From Streptomyces mutabilis (GTDB lineage Bacteria; Actinomycetota; Actinomycetes; Streptomycetales; Streptomycetaceae), in contig NZ_BMTT01000009.1 in NCBI RefSeq assembly GCF_014649815.1, positions 226,152 through 290,151 of the forward strand: DNA of 64,000 nt, read 5' to 3'. This document shows positions 21,256-30,713 of this stretch, piece by piece (position 1 is the stretch's first letter; each line of letters opens with the position of its first letter). The translations under genes were made by a program, and so were the position numbers. Below the pieces are notes generated by a model. It saw only the letters and a program-made list of their open reading frames with translations. It did no database searches and was not told where the DNA came from.

Positions 21256-22641
21256 GTGGCGGGTATGGGACGGCGGTGCGGGGGCCGGCGGGGCGCCGGG
21301 GTGGAACGCGAGCAGCCGACGGCGGTGACCGGCGTATGTGCCGCGACCGCTGTACGTGCCGCGACCGCCGTACGCGCCGCAACCGTCGCACTCACCACGA
21401 CCGCCGCACTGGTCGCGGCCACCGCGCTGCCCGGCGGCGCGGCCCTGGCGGCCGGTGCGCCCGCCGGATACGCCTTCGCCGAGCACGCCCGGCGGATCGA
21501 GGGCGCGAGCGGCACATCGGGCGCCGTACCGCTGGACCCCGGAGCCACGTACCGCAGTTCCCTGCCGAGGAACGGCACCCTCTACTACCGGCTCGAACTC
21601 GACGCCGCCTCGGACGCCTACGTCGCCGTCACCGCCGTACCCGGCGCCGACGGCGAGGTCACCGCAGTCGACGGCGTCCGGGTCACCGTCCGGGACGCCG
21701 ACGGCGCCTCCTGCTCCTCGGACAGCGCGACCTTCGGCGCGGCCCGCAGCCCCCGGCCGGTCACCGCCTGGGGCCAGCGCGAGATCGACCCCGGAGGATC
21801 CCGCTGCCAGGACCCTGGCACGTACTACGTCACGGTCGAGCGGACCCGGCCCGAGGACTCCCCACCGGACGCCTGGGACCTGGAACTCACGGCCGTCACC
21901 GAACCCCGCCCGGAGCGGACCGGCCGGACCACCGCACCCGAGTCCTGGGACTCCGCCTCACCCGAACCCCTCGCCGGTGAACCGGAGCGCCGTCCGGGCG
22001 GCAACGGCTTCGCCCAGGCCACCCCGGTCGGACAGGGAGCCTGGCGCGACGACATCCGCCCCGGACAGACCCTCTTCTACAAGGTGCCGCTCGACTGGGG
22101 CCGCCAGGTCCACGCCACCGCCGAACTCGACGGATCCACCGACCGCTCCGGCTACGCCACCAGCGCCCTGCACCTGGCCCTGCACAACCCGGTGCGCGGT
22201 GAGGTCGACGACATCGCCAAGGGCTACACCGGCCGGCCGGCCACAGTCGGACTCGCCCCCCTGCCGCCGGTCGCCTACGCCAACCGGTACGCCGCCGATG
22301 GCCAGGTCGCCGCGATGCGGTTCGCCGGCGCCTACTACCTGGTGGTGCACCTGGCGGCCCAGGTAGCCGACGACTTCGGCGACGGCCCCTTCGGCCTGAC
22401 GCTGCGCGTACGGCTCGGGGGAGCGGCGCAGGCCGGGCCGGAGTACACGGCGAAGTCCCGGCCGGAGGGCGTCTTCGAGGTCTCGGCACCGGACCGGGCG
22501 GCCGCGCCTCGGGCCTCGGGCACGGACGACGACCTCGCCCTGAAGGCGGTCGCCGTGGGCGGGATCGGCACGGGCAGTGTGCTGCTCCTTGGCCTGGGCG
22601 TATGGACGGCGGCGGCCCGGCGCGGGGCCCGCGGAGCGTAG
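21256..22641 (+). CDS. Exported, C-terminally anchored protein of unknown function
   Basis: Protein of 461 residues. The N-terminus is Arg-rich followed by a long Ala/Thr hydrophobic stretch ending GGAALAAGAPA, a probable signal peptide. The body has two similar beta-rich halves, each around the pattern 'L-x-P-G-x-T/Q-x-x-Y/F-(Y/K)-x-L' (DPGATYRSSLPRNGTLYYRL and RPGQTLFYKVPLDW), suggesting a duplicated domain. A final membrane helix (VGGIGTGSVLLLGLGVWTAA) and a basic end follow. The signal could also start at ATG 21265. It converges on the kinase gene and may be an outer-surface sensor or adhesin-like protein; this is not established. Confidence 0.72.
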   Translation: MAGMGRRCGGRRGAGVEREQPTAVTGVCAATAVRAATAVRAATVALTTTAALVAATALPGGAALAAGAPAGYAFAEHARRIEGASGTSGAVPLDPGATYRSSLPRNGTLYYRLELDAASDAYVAVTAVPGADGEVTAVDGVRVTVRDADGASCSSDSATFGAARSPRPVTAWGQREIDPGGSRCQDPGTYYVTVERTRPEDSPPDAWDLELTAVTEPRPERTGRTTAPESWDSASPEPLAGEPERRPGGNGFAQATPVGQGAWRDDIRPGQTLFYKVPLDWGRQVHATAELDGSTDRSGYATSALHLALHNPVRGEVDDIAKGYTGRPATVGLAPLPPVAYANRYAADGQVAAMRFAGAYYLVVHLAAQVADDFGDGPFGLTLRVRLGGAAQAGPEYTAKSRPEGVFEVSAPDRAAAPRASGTDDDLALKAVAVGGIGTGSVLLLGLGVWTAAARRGARGA

Positions 22642-22654
22642 ACGGCGGCCCGAC

Positions 22655-24319
22655 TCAGAGTCGGGCCAGGGCCCAGAAGCCCACGGCGTAACAGACCAGC
22701 GCCAGCAGCAGCACCGCAACCGCCACGCCGGCCGGCGGTCCGGTACGGCGCCGCCGTCGCCGCGCCGCGCGGTGTTGCGGCCCGGTGACGGCAGGGGCGG
22801 GGGCGGGTGCGGGCTCGAACGGTGACGGCGGTGGCGAGGCCGGTGCCGGACCCTGCGGGTTGCGGGCGGTGTACGAGGCGGTGGTGGCGTCGGCGTCACG
22901 CTGCCCTACGGACGGCGCCGGCAGGGGCTGGGCGGGAAACGGCGGGCCGTGGTACGGGCCCTGCTCCCGCCGGCTGCCCGGGTGGGGACCGGACACGGAC
23001 GCGGCGGTGACGGCCGCCTGCGGAGGCGGCAGACGGAAACTGCCCGTCTCCGACAGGTCAGCCGGACGGGGGGCCTCGGGAGCCGGCGCCGGGAGCGAGC
23101 CGGGCGGGGACGGCTGCGTGCCGTGCGCAGGGAGCGCCGCGCCGGGCGAGGACGGTGGCGTGCGACCCGGCGGCGATTGCGGGCCGTCCGGAGAATCAGG
23201 TGCCCGGTACCCGGCCGACGGCGTGGTGCCGGAGGCGCCCGCCGCGCCGGCCGGGGCGCCCTCCGGGGCCGGCTGCGGACCGGAGGGGGACGCCGGTGCG
23301 GGGCTCCCGGCGGACGGCGTGGCGCCCGGCCCTGGCGCGGGCGGCGTGTCCGACCGGAGCGCCGGTACGGGGCGCACGGTGGGCGGAGTGATCACATCGC
23401 GGGGGGCCGTCGGTGTGGGGTCCAGCCCCGAAGCCCGTTCGAGCGGGCCGTCGGCGGTGAACCCGGCGGGCAGCGGCCCGACCTGGTCGAAGATCTCGAT
23501 CAGCTCGTCGTCGGGACCCGGCTCCGGCAGCAGCTCCGCCGCCGCGGCCAACGCCTTCCGCGCCCCCGTCGCCGTACGGAACCGCGCCGCCGGGTCCGGC
23601 TGCACCAGCGCCGACACGACCTGCCAGAGCGGCGCGGGAACCCCCTGCGGCGCGGGCGGCGTCCCGTGCTCGGCGAAGTACTGCACCAGCGCCTTGGCGT
23701 CCGGCTTCGCCCCCTCCAGCAGATACAGCGCGACCAGGCCCACCGCGAACAGGTCGGCCGGGAAGTCCGGTTCCGCACCCATCATCTGCTCCGGCGCGAG
23801 ATAACCCGGCGTCCCCACCACGAGGTTGGTCTCCGTCAGCCGGGGCTCGCCCAACCGCATCGCGATGCCGAAATCGGACAACCGCAGCCGGGGCCGGCCC
23901 GTCCCGGTCGCCTCCAGCAGCAGGTTTGCGGGTTTGATGTCACGGTGCACGACACCCTCCGCGTGCACCGCGGCCAGGCCCGCCAACAGCTGGTCGACAA
24001 GGGTGCACACGAACGCCGGCGGCAGCGGACCGTAATCCCCGACCAGATGGACCAGCGAACCGCCCGCCACCAGATCCATGGTGAACAGCACCTGGTCGTC
24101 GTCGGCGGCCCAGCTCGCGGGCGCCAGCACATTGGGGTGATCGATCCGCAGCGCCTGCTCCCGCACGAACCGCAGCAGCGCGTGCGCGTCCCGCTGTTGG
24201 AGCACCTTGGCCGCCACATAGCGCCGCCGCCGGTGGTCCCAGGCACGCCAGACGGCACCCACCCCGCCCCGGCCGACCGGATCGACCAGCTCGTACCGAC
24301 CCGCGAATACCTCACCCAT
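22655..24319 (-). CDS. Membrane-anchored serine/threonine protein kinase
   Basis: Hanks-type kinase of 554 residues from ATG 24319, which has GGAGGAG upstream; an in-frame GTG at 24358 is the alternative. The kinase domain spans residues 7-265: glycine loop GRGGVGAVW, Lys in VAAKVL, catalytic HRDIKPANLL, DFG motif LSDFGIAM, and APE motif GYLAPEQM. A Pro/Ala/Gly-rich linker of about 240 residues follows, then one C-terminal membrane helix (VAVAVLLLALVCYAVGFWAL) ending the protein, so there is no external sensor domain. Its substrates are unknown. A gene of this type is found at this position in Streptomyces, upstream of the HTH gene below. Confidence 0.88.
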   Translation of the reverse strand: MGEVFAGRYELVDPVGRGGVGAVWRAWDHRRRRYVAAKVLQQRDAHALLRFVREQALRIDHPNVLAPASWAADDDQVLFTMDLVAGGSLVHLVGDYGPLPPAFVCTLVDQLLAGLAAVHAEGVVHRDIKPANLLLEATGTGRPRLRLSDFGIAMRLGEPRLTETNLVVGTPGYLAPEQMMGAEPDFPADLFAVGLVALYLLEGAKPDAKALVQYFAEHGTPPAPQGVPAPLWQVVSALVQPDPAARFRTATGARKALAAAAELLPEPGPDDELIEIFDQVGPLPAGFTADGPLERASGLDPTPTAPRDVITPPTVRPVPALRSDTPPAPGPGATPSAGSPAPASPSGPQPAPEGAPAGAAGASGTTPSAGYRAPDSPDGPQSPPGRTPPSSPGAALPAHGTQPSPPGSLPAPAPEAPRPADLSETGSFRLPPPQAAVTAASVSGPHPGSRREQGPYHGPPFPAQPLPAPSVGQRDADATTASYTARNPQGPAPASPPPSPFEPAPAPAPAVTGPQHRAARRRRRRTGPPAGVAVAVLLLALVCYAVGFWALARL

Positions 24320-24408
24320 GGCCGTGCACCGCTCCTCCCCCGGTACCTGTCGCGCCACTACCCCCGGCCCGGCCGCCGCACCCCCGAACGGCGACGCGGA
24401 CCCCGCGA

Positions 24409-24957
24409 TCAGTTCTGGTGGGACTGGTAGTGCGCGACCGCGTCCGAGGTGCGGCCCGCGCCGTACACGCGCAGGAACTCCGCCAGCTCCGGGTGGGTCG
24501 GGGAGAGCGCGTCCGCCGCATCGATGATGTCCCCGGCCGCCGCCACCGAGCGCAACAGCGACTGGATCTCGCGGACCACCCGCTTGACCGTGGGCGCCCC
24601 CGAACTGCTCGTCGTCTGCGTCGTGTTGTTGAGCACCGAACCCCCCTGCGACTTCTTGATCTCGTCCATGCGCTCCGTCGCCTCGGCCGCGCTCACGCTG
24701 CCGTCCGCGACCTGCCCCGCCAGGTCCTGCAGCAGCTGCACCCGCTGGACCACCGCGGGATTGCCGATCTTCGCCCGCTGGCCGCTCATCAGCTGCGACA
24801 GCATCGGAGCGGACAGCCCCAGCACCCCCGCCAGACGAGCCTGGTTGAGACCAAGATCGTCGATAAGCCTACGGAAGAGCGCCCCCAACGGCTCCCCGTA
24901 CCAGTTCCGCTGCAGTTCCCGCGCTCTTGCGGTGGCTTCCTGCTGTGCGGCGTCCAT
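24409..24957 (-). CDS. HTH (Xre-like) DNA-binding protein
   Basis: Protein of 182 residues from ATG 24957 (GGGGAG upstream); the frame stays open to 25098, but that part runs into the tRNA-Ala promoter region. The HTH covers about residues 24-60 (LIDDLGLNQARLAGVLGLSAPMLSQLMSGQR). A Thr/Ser-rich spacer follows, then a C-terminal helical part ending VYGAGRTSDAVAHYQSHQN. The kinase gene lies 89 bp downstream in the same direction, so they may form one operon. The target is unknown. Confidence 0.82.
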   Translation of the reverse strand: MDAAQQEATARARELQRNWYGEPLGALFRRLIDDLGLNQARLAGVLGLSAPMLSQLMSGQRAKIGNPAVVQRVQLLQDLAGQVADGSVSAAEATERMDEIKKSQGGSVLNNTTQTTSSSGAPTVKRVVREIQSLLRSVAAAGDIIDAADALSPTHPELAEFLRVYGAGRTSDAVAHYQSHQN

Positions 24958-25136
24958 TGCGTCTCCCCATCGCTTCCCCAGAAACCGCAGTTCGCTCCAG
25001 CGAACCACGCCGAGCATCTTACGGAGCGTGGTCGTTCCCCGGGACCCCCAATCATTTGTGAGATACGGGGGGCGACCCGGTACTCTTGTCTGCGGCACCC
25101 GCCGGTACGCGGTTCCTCCGGCCGGAAGCCGATTCA

Positions 25137-25209
25137 GGGGCCTTAGCTCAGTTGGTAGAGCGCTGTCTTTGCATGGCAGATGTCAGGGGTTCGACTCCCC
25201 TAGGCTCCA
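25137..25209 (+). tRNA. tRNA-Ala (TGC)
   Basis: The acceptor GGGGCCT (25137-25143) pairs with AGGCTCC (25202-25208, one G-T pair), with discriminator A. Anticodon stem CTGTC/GGCAG, loop TTTGCAT, anticodon TGC at 25170-25172. CCA is not encoded. A possible promoter is TTGTGA (25056-25061) with TACTCT (25081-25086), spacer 19 bp. Confidence 0.96.
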
Positions 25210-25218
25210 CAGCAGGTC

Positions 25219-25253
25219 AAACGCCCTTCAGGACACCGTCCCGGAGGGCGTTT
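25219..25253 (+). terminator. Terminator after tRNA-Ala
   Basis: AAACGCCCTTC is matched by GAGGGCGTTT across an internal loop; it ends in TTTCG, 10 bp after the tRNA. Confidence 0.7.
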
Positions 25254-25563
25254 CGTCGTCGGAGGCCCGGGCCCGGAGCAACGGCCCACCACCTCACCGC
25301 CCGCCCCGCCGATCTCGCCGACAACCCCCTCACTGACAGAAAGAGTTGTCCCGCGGACCCCGCCGGACCCCAGGGCCGGAAAGGCCGCACCCCCGGGACC
25401 TGCACCGACCTCCCGGGACCCCGCCGAACACCCGGGGACGCTGTCTGCTCTTGATATCGTCACCCCACAGGGCACCAGCGCCACACCCCTGCGGGGCGGT
25501 GCCACGTGGCTCATCGCCGTCGCAGCCGTTCGGTCGCTGCCGACGAGGTGGAAGGGGTAGACC

Positions 25564-26340
25564 ATGCGGGCGAAGGTACGGGCCGCTCTCGACGCGCTCT
25601 ATATGAAGCGGCTGGTCAAAGAACTGGAGGGACGCCCACGCCCCCAGCACATCGGCATCATGCTCGACGGCAACCGCCGGTGGGCCAAGATGTCGGGCAT
25701 CGACGACCCACGCGAGGGCTACCGGGCCGGCGGGGCGAAGGTGCTGGACTTCCTGCGCTGGTGCGACTCCGCGAAGATCGAACACGTCACCCTGTTCATG
25801 CTCTCCGACGACAACCTCCACCGGCCCGAGGAGCAGCTGACCCCCCTCATCGACATCATCGCCGAGGTCGTCGAGCGGCTCGCCGCTCCCGGAAATCCCT
25901 GGCCCGTCGAAGCCGTCGGCGCCCTGGACCTCCTGCCCGCCGAATCCGCGAGCCGCCTCAAGACCGCCACCGCCGCCACCCAGGGCCGCAAGGGCGGCAC
26001 CAAGGTCGACGTCGCCGTGGGCTACGGAGGCCGCCGGGAGATCGTCGACGCCGTGCGGTCCGCCCTGACCGAGCACAGCGCACAGGGCGGGGACATCGAC
26101 GAATTCATCGAGACCTTCACCATGGAGCACATCTCCAAGCACCTGTACTCCAAGACACGGTCCGAGTCCGACCTCATCATCCGCACCTCCGGCGAGCAGC
26201 GCCTCTCCGGCTTCCTGCTCTGGCAGTCCGCCTACGCCGAGGTTCACTTCTGTGAGACCTACTGGCCGGACTTCCGCGAGATCGACTTCCTGCGCGCCCT
26301 GCGCTCCTACTCCCTGCGCGAACGCCGCTACGGCCGCTGA
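25564..26340 (+). CDS. uppS: Isoprenyl transferase (cis-prenyl diphosphate synthase)
   Basis: Adds isopentenyl units in cis to make polyprenyl diphosphate, the lipid carrier for cell-wall precursors. It has 258 residues. The family signature GIMLDGNRRWAKMSG holds the catalytic Asp. FMLSDDNLHRP and the C-terminal RTSGEQRLSGFLLWQSAY with Arg/Ser for diphosphate binding are present. Streptomyces usually has two such enzymes; which chain length this one makes cannot be read here. The stop is only 6 bp before a ParB site. About 310 bp upstream, after the tRNA terminator, there is no other gene. Confidence 0.92.
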   Translation: MRAKVRAALDALYMKRLVKELEGRPRPQHIGIMLDGNRRWAKMSGIDDPREGYRAGGAKVLDFLRWCDSAKIEHVTLFMLSDDNLHRPEEQLTPLIDIIAEVVERLAAPGNPWPVEAVGALDLLPAESASRLKTATAATQGRKGGTKVDVAVGYGGRREIVDAVRSALTEHSAQGGDIDEFIETFTMEHISKHLYSKTRSESDLIIRTSGEQRLSGFLLWQSAYAEVHFCETYWPDFREIDFLRALRSYSLRERRYGR

Positions 26341-26346
26341 GCCGCC

Positions 26347-26360
26347 GTTTCACGTGAAAC
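26347..26360. promoter_or_regulatory. parS: parS centromere site
   Basis: GTTTCACGTGAAAC, a perfect 14-bp palindrome identical to the ParB-binding consensus of Streptomyces (and many bacteria). It lies about 24.5 kb from oriC in the short space after the isoprenyl transferase gene. Streptomyces chromosomes carry many such sites around oriC; this is the only perfect copy I noticed in the window. Confidence 0.93.
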
Positions 26361-26437
26361 ATCGCCGCGAGGCAGGAGACCGTCAAGCCTCCCGCCCCGC
26401 GACGATGCCGATGCGGCCCGAAGTCGTCCGGGGAACC

Positions 26438-27139
26438 TCAGCGAGGCTCCTCGCCCTCCGCCGCGTCATCCCGCGCCTGCTTGGCCTGCACCTCGGGGTC
26501 GACCATCGCCTCACCAGTGCCGTCCACGGACGACAGCCGCCCCGACTCGGCGACCTCCGTCGCCTCCGGCGGCTCCACCAGCCAGTCCGGGTTGGCCTGC
26601 TTGTCCCACCACTTCCACGCGGCGAAGGCCCCACCGGCGACGACGCCCACCACCGCCAGAACCTTGGCGACACGCCCGGCCCGAGCCCGTCGCTGGTGCC
26701 TGCGCGTCAACTCTTCGATCTCCTTGGCCGTCACCTGACCCCGCAGTGCCGCCAACGCGGCAGCACCCCGCGCAGCGGCCTCGTCCCGGACAGGCACGGC
26801 CGCGGCTACCGCCTGCCCGATCACCGGCTTGGAGTACTCAGCGGCCTGCCGGGCGGCAAGGCGCGTACGGACAGCGGCCTCCTGAGCGGCCGCGTCCACC
26901 TTCGGCGGCACATGCGTACGCGCCTGGTCCAGCCTCGGCGCGACGCGCGTGCCGTACTGAAGACGCGCCTGGCACGCGGCCTGCGACACCTTGGGCGCCA
27001 GCCGTACGCGCGCCTCCTGTGCGTAGTGAGCGGCCCTGTCCTTGGTCGTATCGGCGTAGGGCGCCACCACTTCCGCGGCGTGCAGCACGCTGTCCTTCGC
27101 CGAACCGGTCGCGGCGCGCACGCTGTCGATGCGGGTCAC
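26438..27139 (-). CDS. DUF5324 family membrane protein
   Basis: Protein of 233 residues. The N-terminal two thirds are Ala/Arg/Lys/Gln-rich and probably helical, with repeated (V/A)xPxV...A patterns. One membrane helix, VAKVLAVVGVVAGGAFAAWKWW, follows and then an acidic tail ending EGEEPR. This matches DUF5324, a Streptomyces protein found next to the cyclophilin gene. Function unknown. ATG 27139 has GGAGGAGGAA just upstream. Confidence 0.85.
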   Translation of the reverse strand: MTRIDSVRAATGSAKDSVLHAAEVVAPYADTTKDRAAHYAQEARVRLAPKVSQAACQARLQYGTRVAPRLDQARTHVPPKVDAAAQEAAVRTRLAARQAAEYSKPVIGQAVAAAVPVRDEAAARGAAALAALRGQVTAKEIEELTRRHQRRARAGRVAKVLAVVGVVAGGAFAAWKWWDKQANPDWLVEPPEATEVAESGRLSSVDGTGEAMVDPEVQAKQARDDAAEGEEPR

Positions 27140-27524
27140 GGGTTCCTCCTCCTCGGTGGCGTACGGTAATTCGACTTTCCACCCTTTTACGGATCATGCC
27201 TGCGGACGCACCGCCGGGCATGTGAGGGCGGGCATCCGGGTCACGGGCGGTGTCTTCGTGATGTCCGGGACATGTGGTGATGAAGTTGCCGACAACAGCC
27301 GATCAACCTCAATAACGAATGAATACCGGGCAACGGGAGCCTGCCGACGACAATGCCACGAATCGGCGCCCCGCGCTCGCGACCCAGCAGTACCGGCCGG
27401 AGCACTCGACCGGGTCTCCGCAACCCACTTCGCCGAATCGGAGCAGGGAACGCCTGCCCGACACCCCGCCCGCACCCCGCCGTGCGAGGATCGGCGAGCA
27501 CCAGAACACGACGGAAGGCACATC
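27140..27524. promoter_or_regulatory. Divergent promoter region, DUF5324 / cyclophilin
   Basis: 385 bp between two divergent genes, less GC-rich than its surroundings near 27290-27330. No gene is supported; it should hold both promoters. Confidence 0.4.
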
Positions 27525-28058
<534 letters not shown>

Positions 28059-28085
28059 CCCCGACCGGGCCGCAAGGAACCAAAC

Positions 28086-28115
28086 GCCCCGCTCATCCGT
28101 AAAGATGGGCGGGGC
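28086..28115 (+). terminator. Terminator of ppiA
   Basis: GCCCCGCTCATC pairs with GATGGGCGGGGC (one G-T pair), loop CGTAAA, about 28 bp after the stop. Confidence 0.7.
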
Positions 28116-28170
28116 GGTCCGTTGCCGAACAGCGACCGACCACCGCCCGCAGGACGACCGAGGGGAAGCC

Positions 28171-29061
28171 ATGGACCACGCGGCAGCCGGCTCACCGGAC
28201 GCCCAGAGCCTGCCGGGCTGCTACCGCCACCCGGACCGAGAGACCGGCATCCGCTGCACCCGCTGCGAACGCCCCATCTGCACGGACTGCATGGTCAATG
28301 CATCCGTCGGCTTCCACTGCCCCGACTGCGCCAGCGGCCGCACCGGTGGCAACGGCCCCGCCCCGGCCGCCTCCCGGCCCCGCACACTCGCCGGCGGCAC
28401 CATCGCCGCCGACCCCCACCTCCTCACCAAGATCCTCATCGGGATCAACATCGCGGTCTTCATCGCCGTCCACACCCTGTCGGAGACCTTCCTCGGCGAC
28501 ATGGTGCTCATCGGACAATGGCCCCCCACTCCGTACGTCCCGCACGAGGGCGTCGCGGAGGGCGAGTGGTACCGCCTGGTGACCACCATGTTCACCCACG
28601 AGGAGATCTGGCACCTCGGCTTCAACATGCTCAGCCTCTGGTTCCTCGGTGGACCCCTGGAAGCGGCCCTCGGCAGAGCCCGCTACCTCACCCTCTACCT
28701 CGCCTCCGGCCTCGCCGGCAGCGCCCTCACCTACCTGCTCGCCTCACCCAGCCAGGCCACCCTCGGCGCCTCCGGCGCGATCTTCGGCCTCTTCGGCGCC
28801 ACCGCCGCACTCGTCCGCCGCCTCAACGCCGACATGCGGCCGGTCGTCATCCTCCTGGCGATCAACCTGGTCTTCACCTTCACCTGGAGCGGGATCGCCT
28901 GGCAGGCCCACATCGGCGGCCTCGTCGCCGGCGCCGCGATCGGCTACGCCATGCTCCACGCCCCGCGCGAGCGGCGGGCGCTCGTGCAGTACGGCACCTG
29001 TGCGCTGGTCCTGGTGGCCGTCGTCGGCCTGACCCTGTTGAGGACCGCCCAGCTCACCTGA
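28171..29061 (+). CDS. Rhomboid-family intramembrane serine protease with zinc-finger N-terminus
   Basis: Protein of 296 residues from ATG 28171, which has GAGGGGAAG upstream. The first 50 residues hold a B-box-like zinc-binding set of Cys/His (CYRHPDRETGIRCTRCERPIC, CMVNASVGFHCPDC). The rhomboid domain with six or more membrane helices follows: HLGFNMLSLWFLGGPLE, the catalytic serine in TLGASGAIFGLFGA, and the catalytic histidine in WQAHIGGLVAG. It cleaves membrane proteins within the bilayer; the substrate is unknown. It lies between ppiA and a cluster of DnaA boxes. Confidence 0.92.
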   Translation: MDHAAAGSPDAQSLPGCYRHPDRETGIRCTRCERPICTDCMVNASVGFHCPDCASGRTGGNGPAPAASRPRTLAGGTIAADPHLLTKILIGINIAVFIAVHTLSETFLGDMVLIGQWPPTPYVPHEGVAEGEWYRLVTTMFTHEEIWHLGFNMLSLWFLGGPLEAALGRARYLTLYLASGLAGSALTYLLASPSQATLGASGAIFGLFGATAALVRRLNADMRPVVILLAINLVFTFTWSGIAWQAHIGGLVAGAAIGYAMLHAPRERRALVQYGTCALVLVAVVGLTLLRTAQLT

Positions 29062-29314
29062 GCGCGGGTTGTCCACAATGTGTGGCCGATCTTGTGCACA
29101 GTGTGCGGGAACAAGTGTGCCCCCTGTCGCTGACCAGTGTTTTCGCAGGTCAGGCAGGGGGCGAACGAGTTTTCGGTTGCCAGTACTTCCGTCACACCGG
29201 CGTCAACGCCCGGCGGGTTATCCACAGATCGTCTTTCTTTTCCACCTGTGGACAACGCCTGTGGATAACTCGGTGGATAGCCCTGGGGAGAGCTGTTCCG
29301 GGGCTACTGTCGGG
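29062..29314. promoter_or_regulatory. DnaA-box cluster outside oriC
   Basis: A 253-bp gap between convergent genes that holds four perfect or near-perfect DnaA boxes: TTGTCCACA 29069-29077, TTATCCACA 29218-29226, TGTGGACAA 29247-29255 (reverse) and TGTGGATAA 29260-29268 (reverse), plus weaker GTGGATAG-type sequences. Clusters of this kind outside oriC are known in Streptomyces coelicolor and can titrate DnaA. Confidence 0.8.
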
Positions 29315-29569
29315 TTACTTCCACTGCGTCGAGACACCGAATCCGGCGGCGATGAAACCGAAGCCCACCACGATGTTCCAGTTGCCCAGGGAGTCAATGG
29401 GCAGTGAACCGTCGGTGACGTAGAAGACGACGATCCAGGCGAGACCGATGACGAACATGGCCAGCATGACCGGGGCGACCCAGCCGCGGCTCGTCAGCTT
29501 GATGCTGGTCGCCTGCTTCGACGGCGGCGGCGTGTAATCGGCCTTCTTGCGGATACGTGACTTCGGCAC
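29315..29569 (-). CDS. crgA: Cell division protein CrgA
   Basis: Small membrane protein of 84 residues, [18 protein letters not shown], with two membrane helices ([21 protein letters not shown] and [16 protein letters not shown]). CrgA coordinates septum formation in actinomycetes and affects sporulation septation in Streptomyces. GTG 29569 is preceded by GGAGAG. The frame is open far upstream, but that part is antisense to the DUF881 gene. Confidence 0.95.
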
Positions 29570-29690
29570 GAGGGTCTCTCCTGTCGATGCGCTGCGTGGC
29601 CGCGCAGGGAACGGGGTCGGGGACTTGGAGCGCTCCCCCGGGCGTCCGTTAGCGTAGTGCTTCCGTGGCGCCGAAGGAGATAAGGGTACG

Positions 29691-30470
29691 TTGAGCAATT
29701 CTGCCGACTCCCCCCAGGCGGGATCCAGCCCCGCCCGCGGGCGCCGTTTCCGGCCCGTGCGAGTCCTGACGGCAGCGGTCTTCGCGCTCGCGGGACTCAT
29801 CTTTTTCACCAGCTTCGACACCGCGAAGGGCACCAATATCCGTACGGATGCCTCTTTGCTCAAGTTGTCCGATCTCATCCACGAGCGCAGCCGGGACAAC
29901 GGCGAACGCGAGGAGTCCAACGCGGCCCTGCGCGAGGACATCGAATCGCTCGCCGAGCGCGACGACGGGCGCACGAAGTCGGAGGACGACAAGCTGGCGG
30001 CTCTGGAGGAGAAGGCGGGCACGCAGGAACTGAAGGGCGAGGCGATATCCGTCACGCTCGACGACGCCCCGCCGAACGCCACCGCCAAGCTCCCGGGCTA
30101 CCCGGAGCCCCAGCCCGACTACCTGGTGATCCACCAGCAGGACCTGCAGGCGGTCGTGAACGCCCTGTGGCAGGGCGGCGCCGAGGGCATCAAGGTCATG
30201 GACCAGCGGCTGATCTCCACCAGCGCGGTCCGCTGCGTGGGCAACACCCTCATCCTCCAGGGCCGCGTCTATTCGCCGCCGTACAAGATCCAGGCGGTCG
30301 GCGACCCGGAGAAGCTGAAGAAGGCGCTGGCCGCGTCCCCGGCGATCCAGAACTACATGGTGTACGTCAATGTCTACGGGCTCGGCTGGAAGGTCGAGGA
30401 CGACGGGACGGTGACGCTGCCGGGCTACTCGGGCACGGCGGACCTGCAGTATGCCCAGCCTGTGGATTGA
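29691..30470 (+). CDS. DUF881 family protein
   Basis: Protein of 259 residues with a TTG start at 29691 behind a strong AAGGAGATA. It has one N-terminal membrane helix ([18 protein letters not shown]), a charged coiled-coil stretch (about 65-115) and the DUF881 domain (about 120-255) with [26 protein letters not shown]881 proteins sit near division genes in Gram-positive bacteria; this one is divergent from crgA and starts the run leading to pabA and the sortases. The exact role is unknown. Confidence 0.88.
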   Translation: MSNSADSPQAGSSPARGRRFRPVRVLTAAVFALAGLIFFTSFDTAKGTNIRTDASLLKLSDLIHERSRDNGEREESNAALREDIESLAERDDGRTKSEDDKLAALEEKAGTQELKGEAISVTLDDAPPNATAKLPGYPEPQPDYLVIHQQDLQAVVNALWQGGAEGIKVMDQRLISTSAVRCVGNTLILQGRVYSPPYKIQAVGDPEKLKKALAASPAIQNYMVYVNVYGLGWKVEDDGTVTLPGYSGTADLQYAQPVD

Positions 30471-30551
30471 CGCCTTTGCGGAGGGCCCCGCGCCGCTAGT
30501 CTGGTGCGGTGCGGCGTGAGTGCGGCGCCGTGGTGCGACGGAAGGGACGGC

Positions 30552-30713
30552 ATGTACGGCTGGATCTGGCGGCATCTGCCGGGGAACGCGTGGGTGAAGG
30601 CGCTGCTCTCGCTCGTGCTGGCGGTGGCCGTGGTCTACGTCCTCTTCCAGTACGTCTTCCCGTGGGCCGAACCGCTGCTTCCCTTCAATGATGTGACGGT
30701 GGACAACCAGTGA
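30552..30713 (+). CDS. Small single-helix membrane protein upstream of pabA
   Basis: A 53-residue protein, MYGWIWRHLPGNAWVKALLSL, with one membrane helix (LLSLVLAVAVVYVLFQYVF) and a short acidic end. ATG 30552 follows GAAGGGACGG. Its stop overlaps the pabA start (GTGA), so it is translated with pabA. A protein like this is conserved at this place in Streptomyces; function unknown. Confidence 0.8.
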   Translation: MYGWIWRHLPGNAWVKALLSLVLAVAVVYVLFQYVFPWAEPLLPFNDVTVDNQ

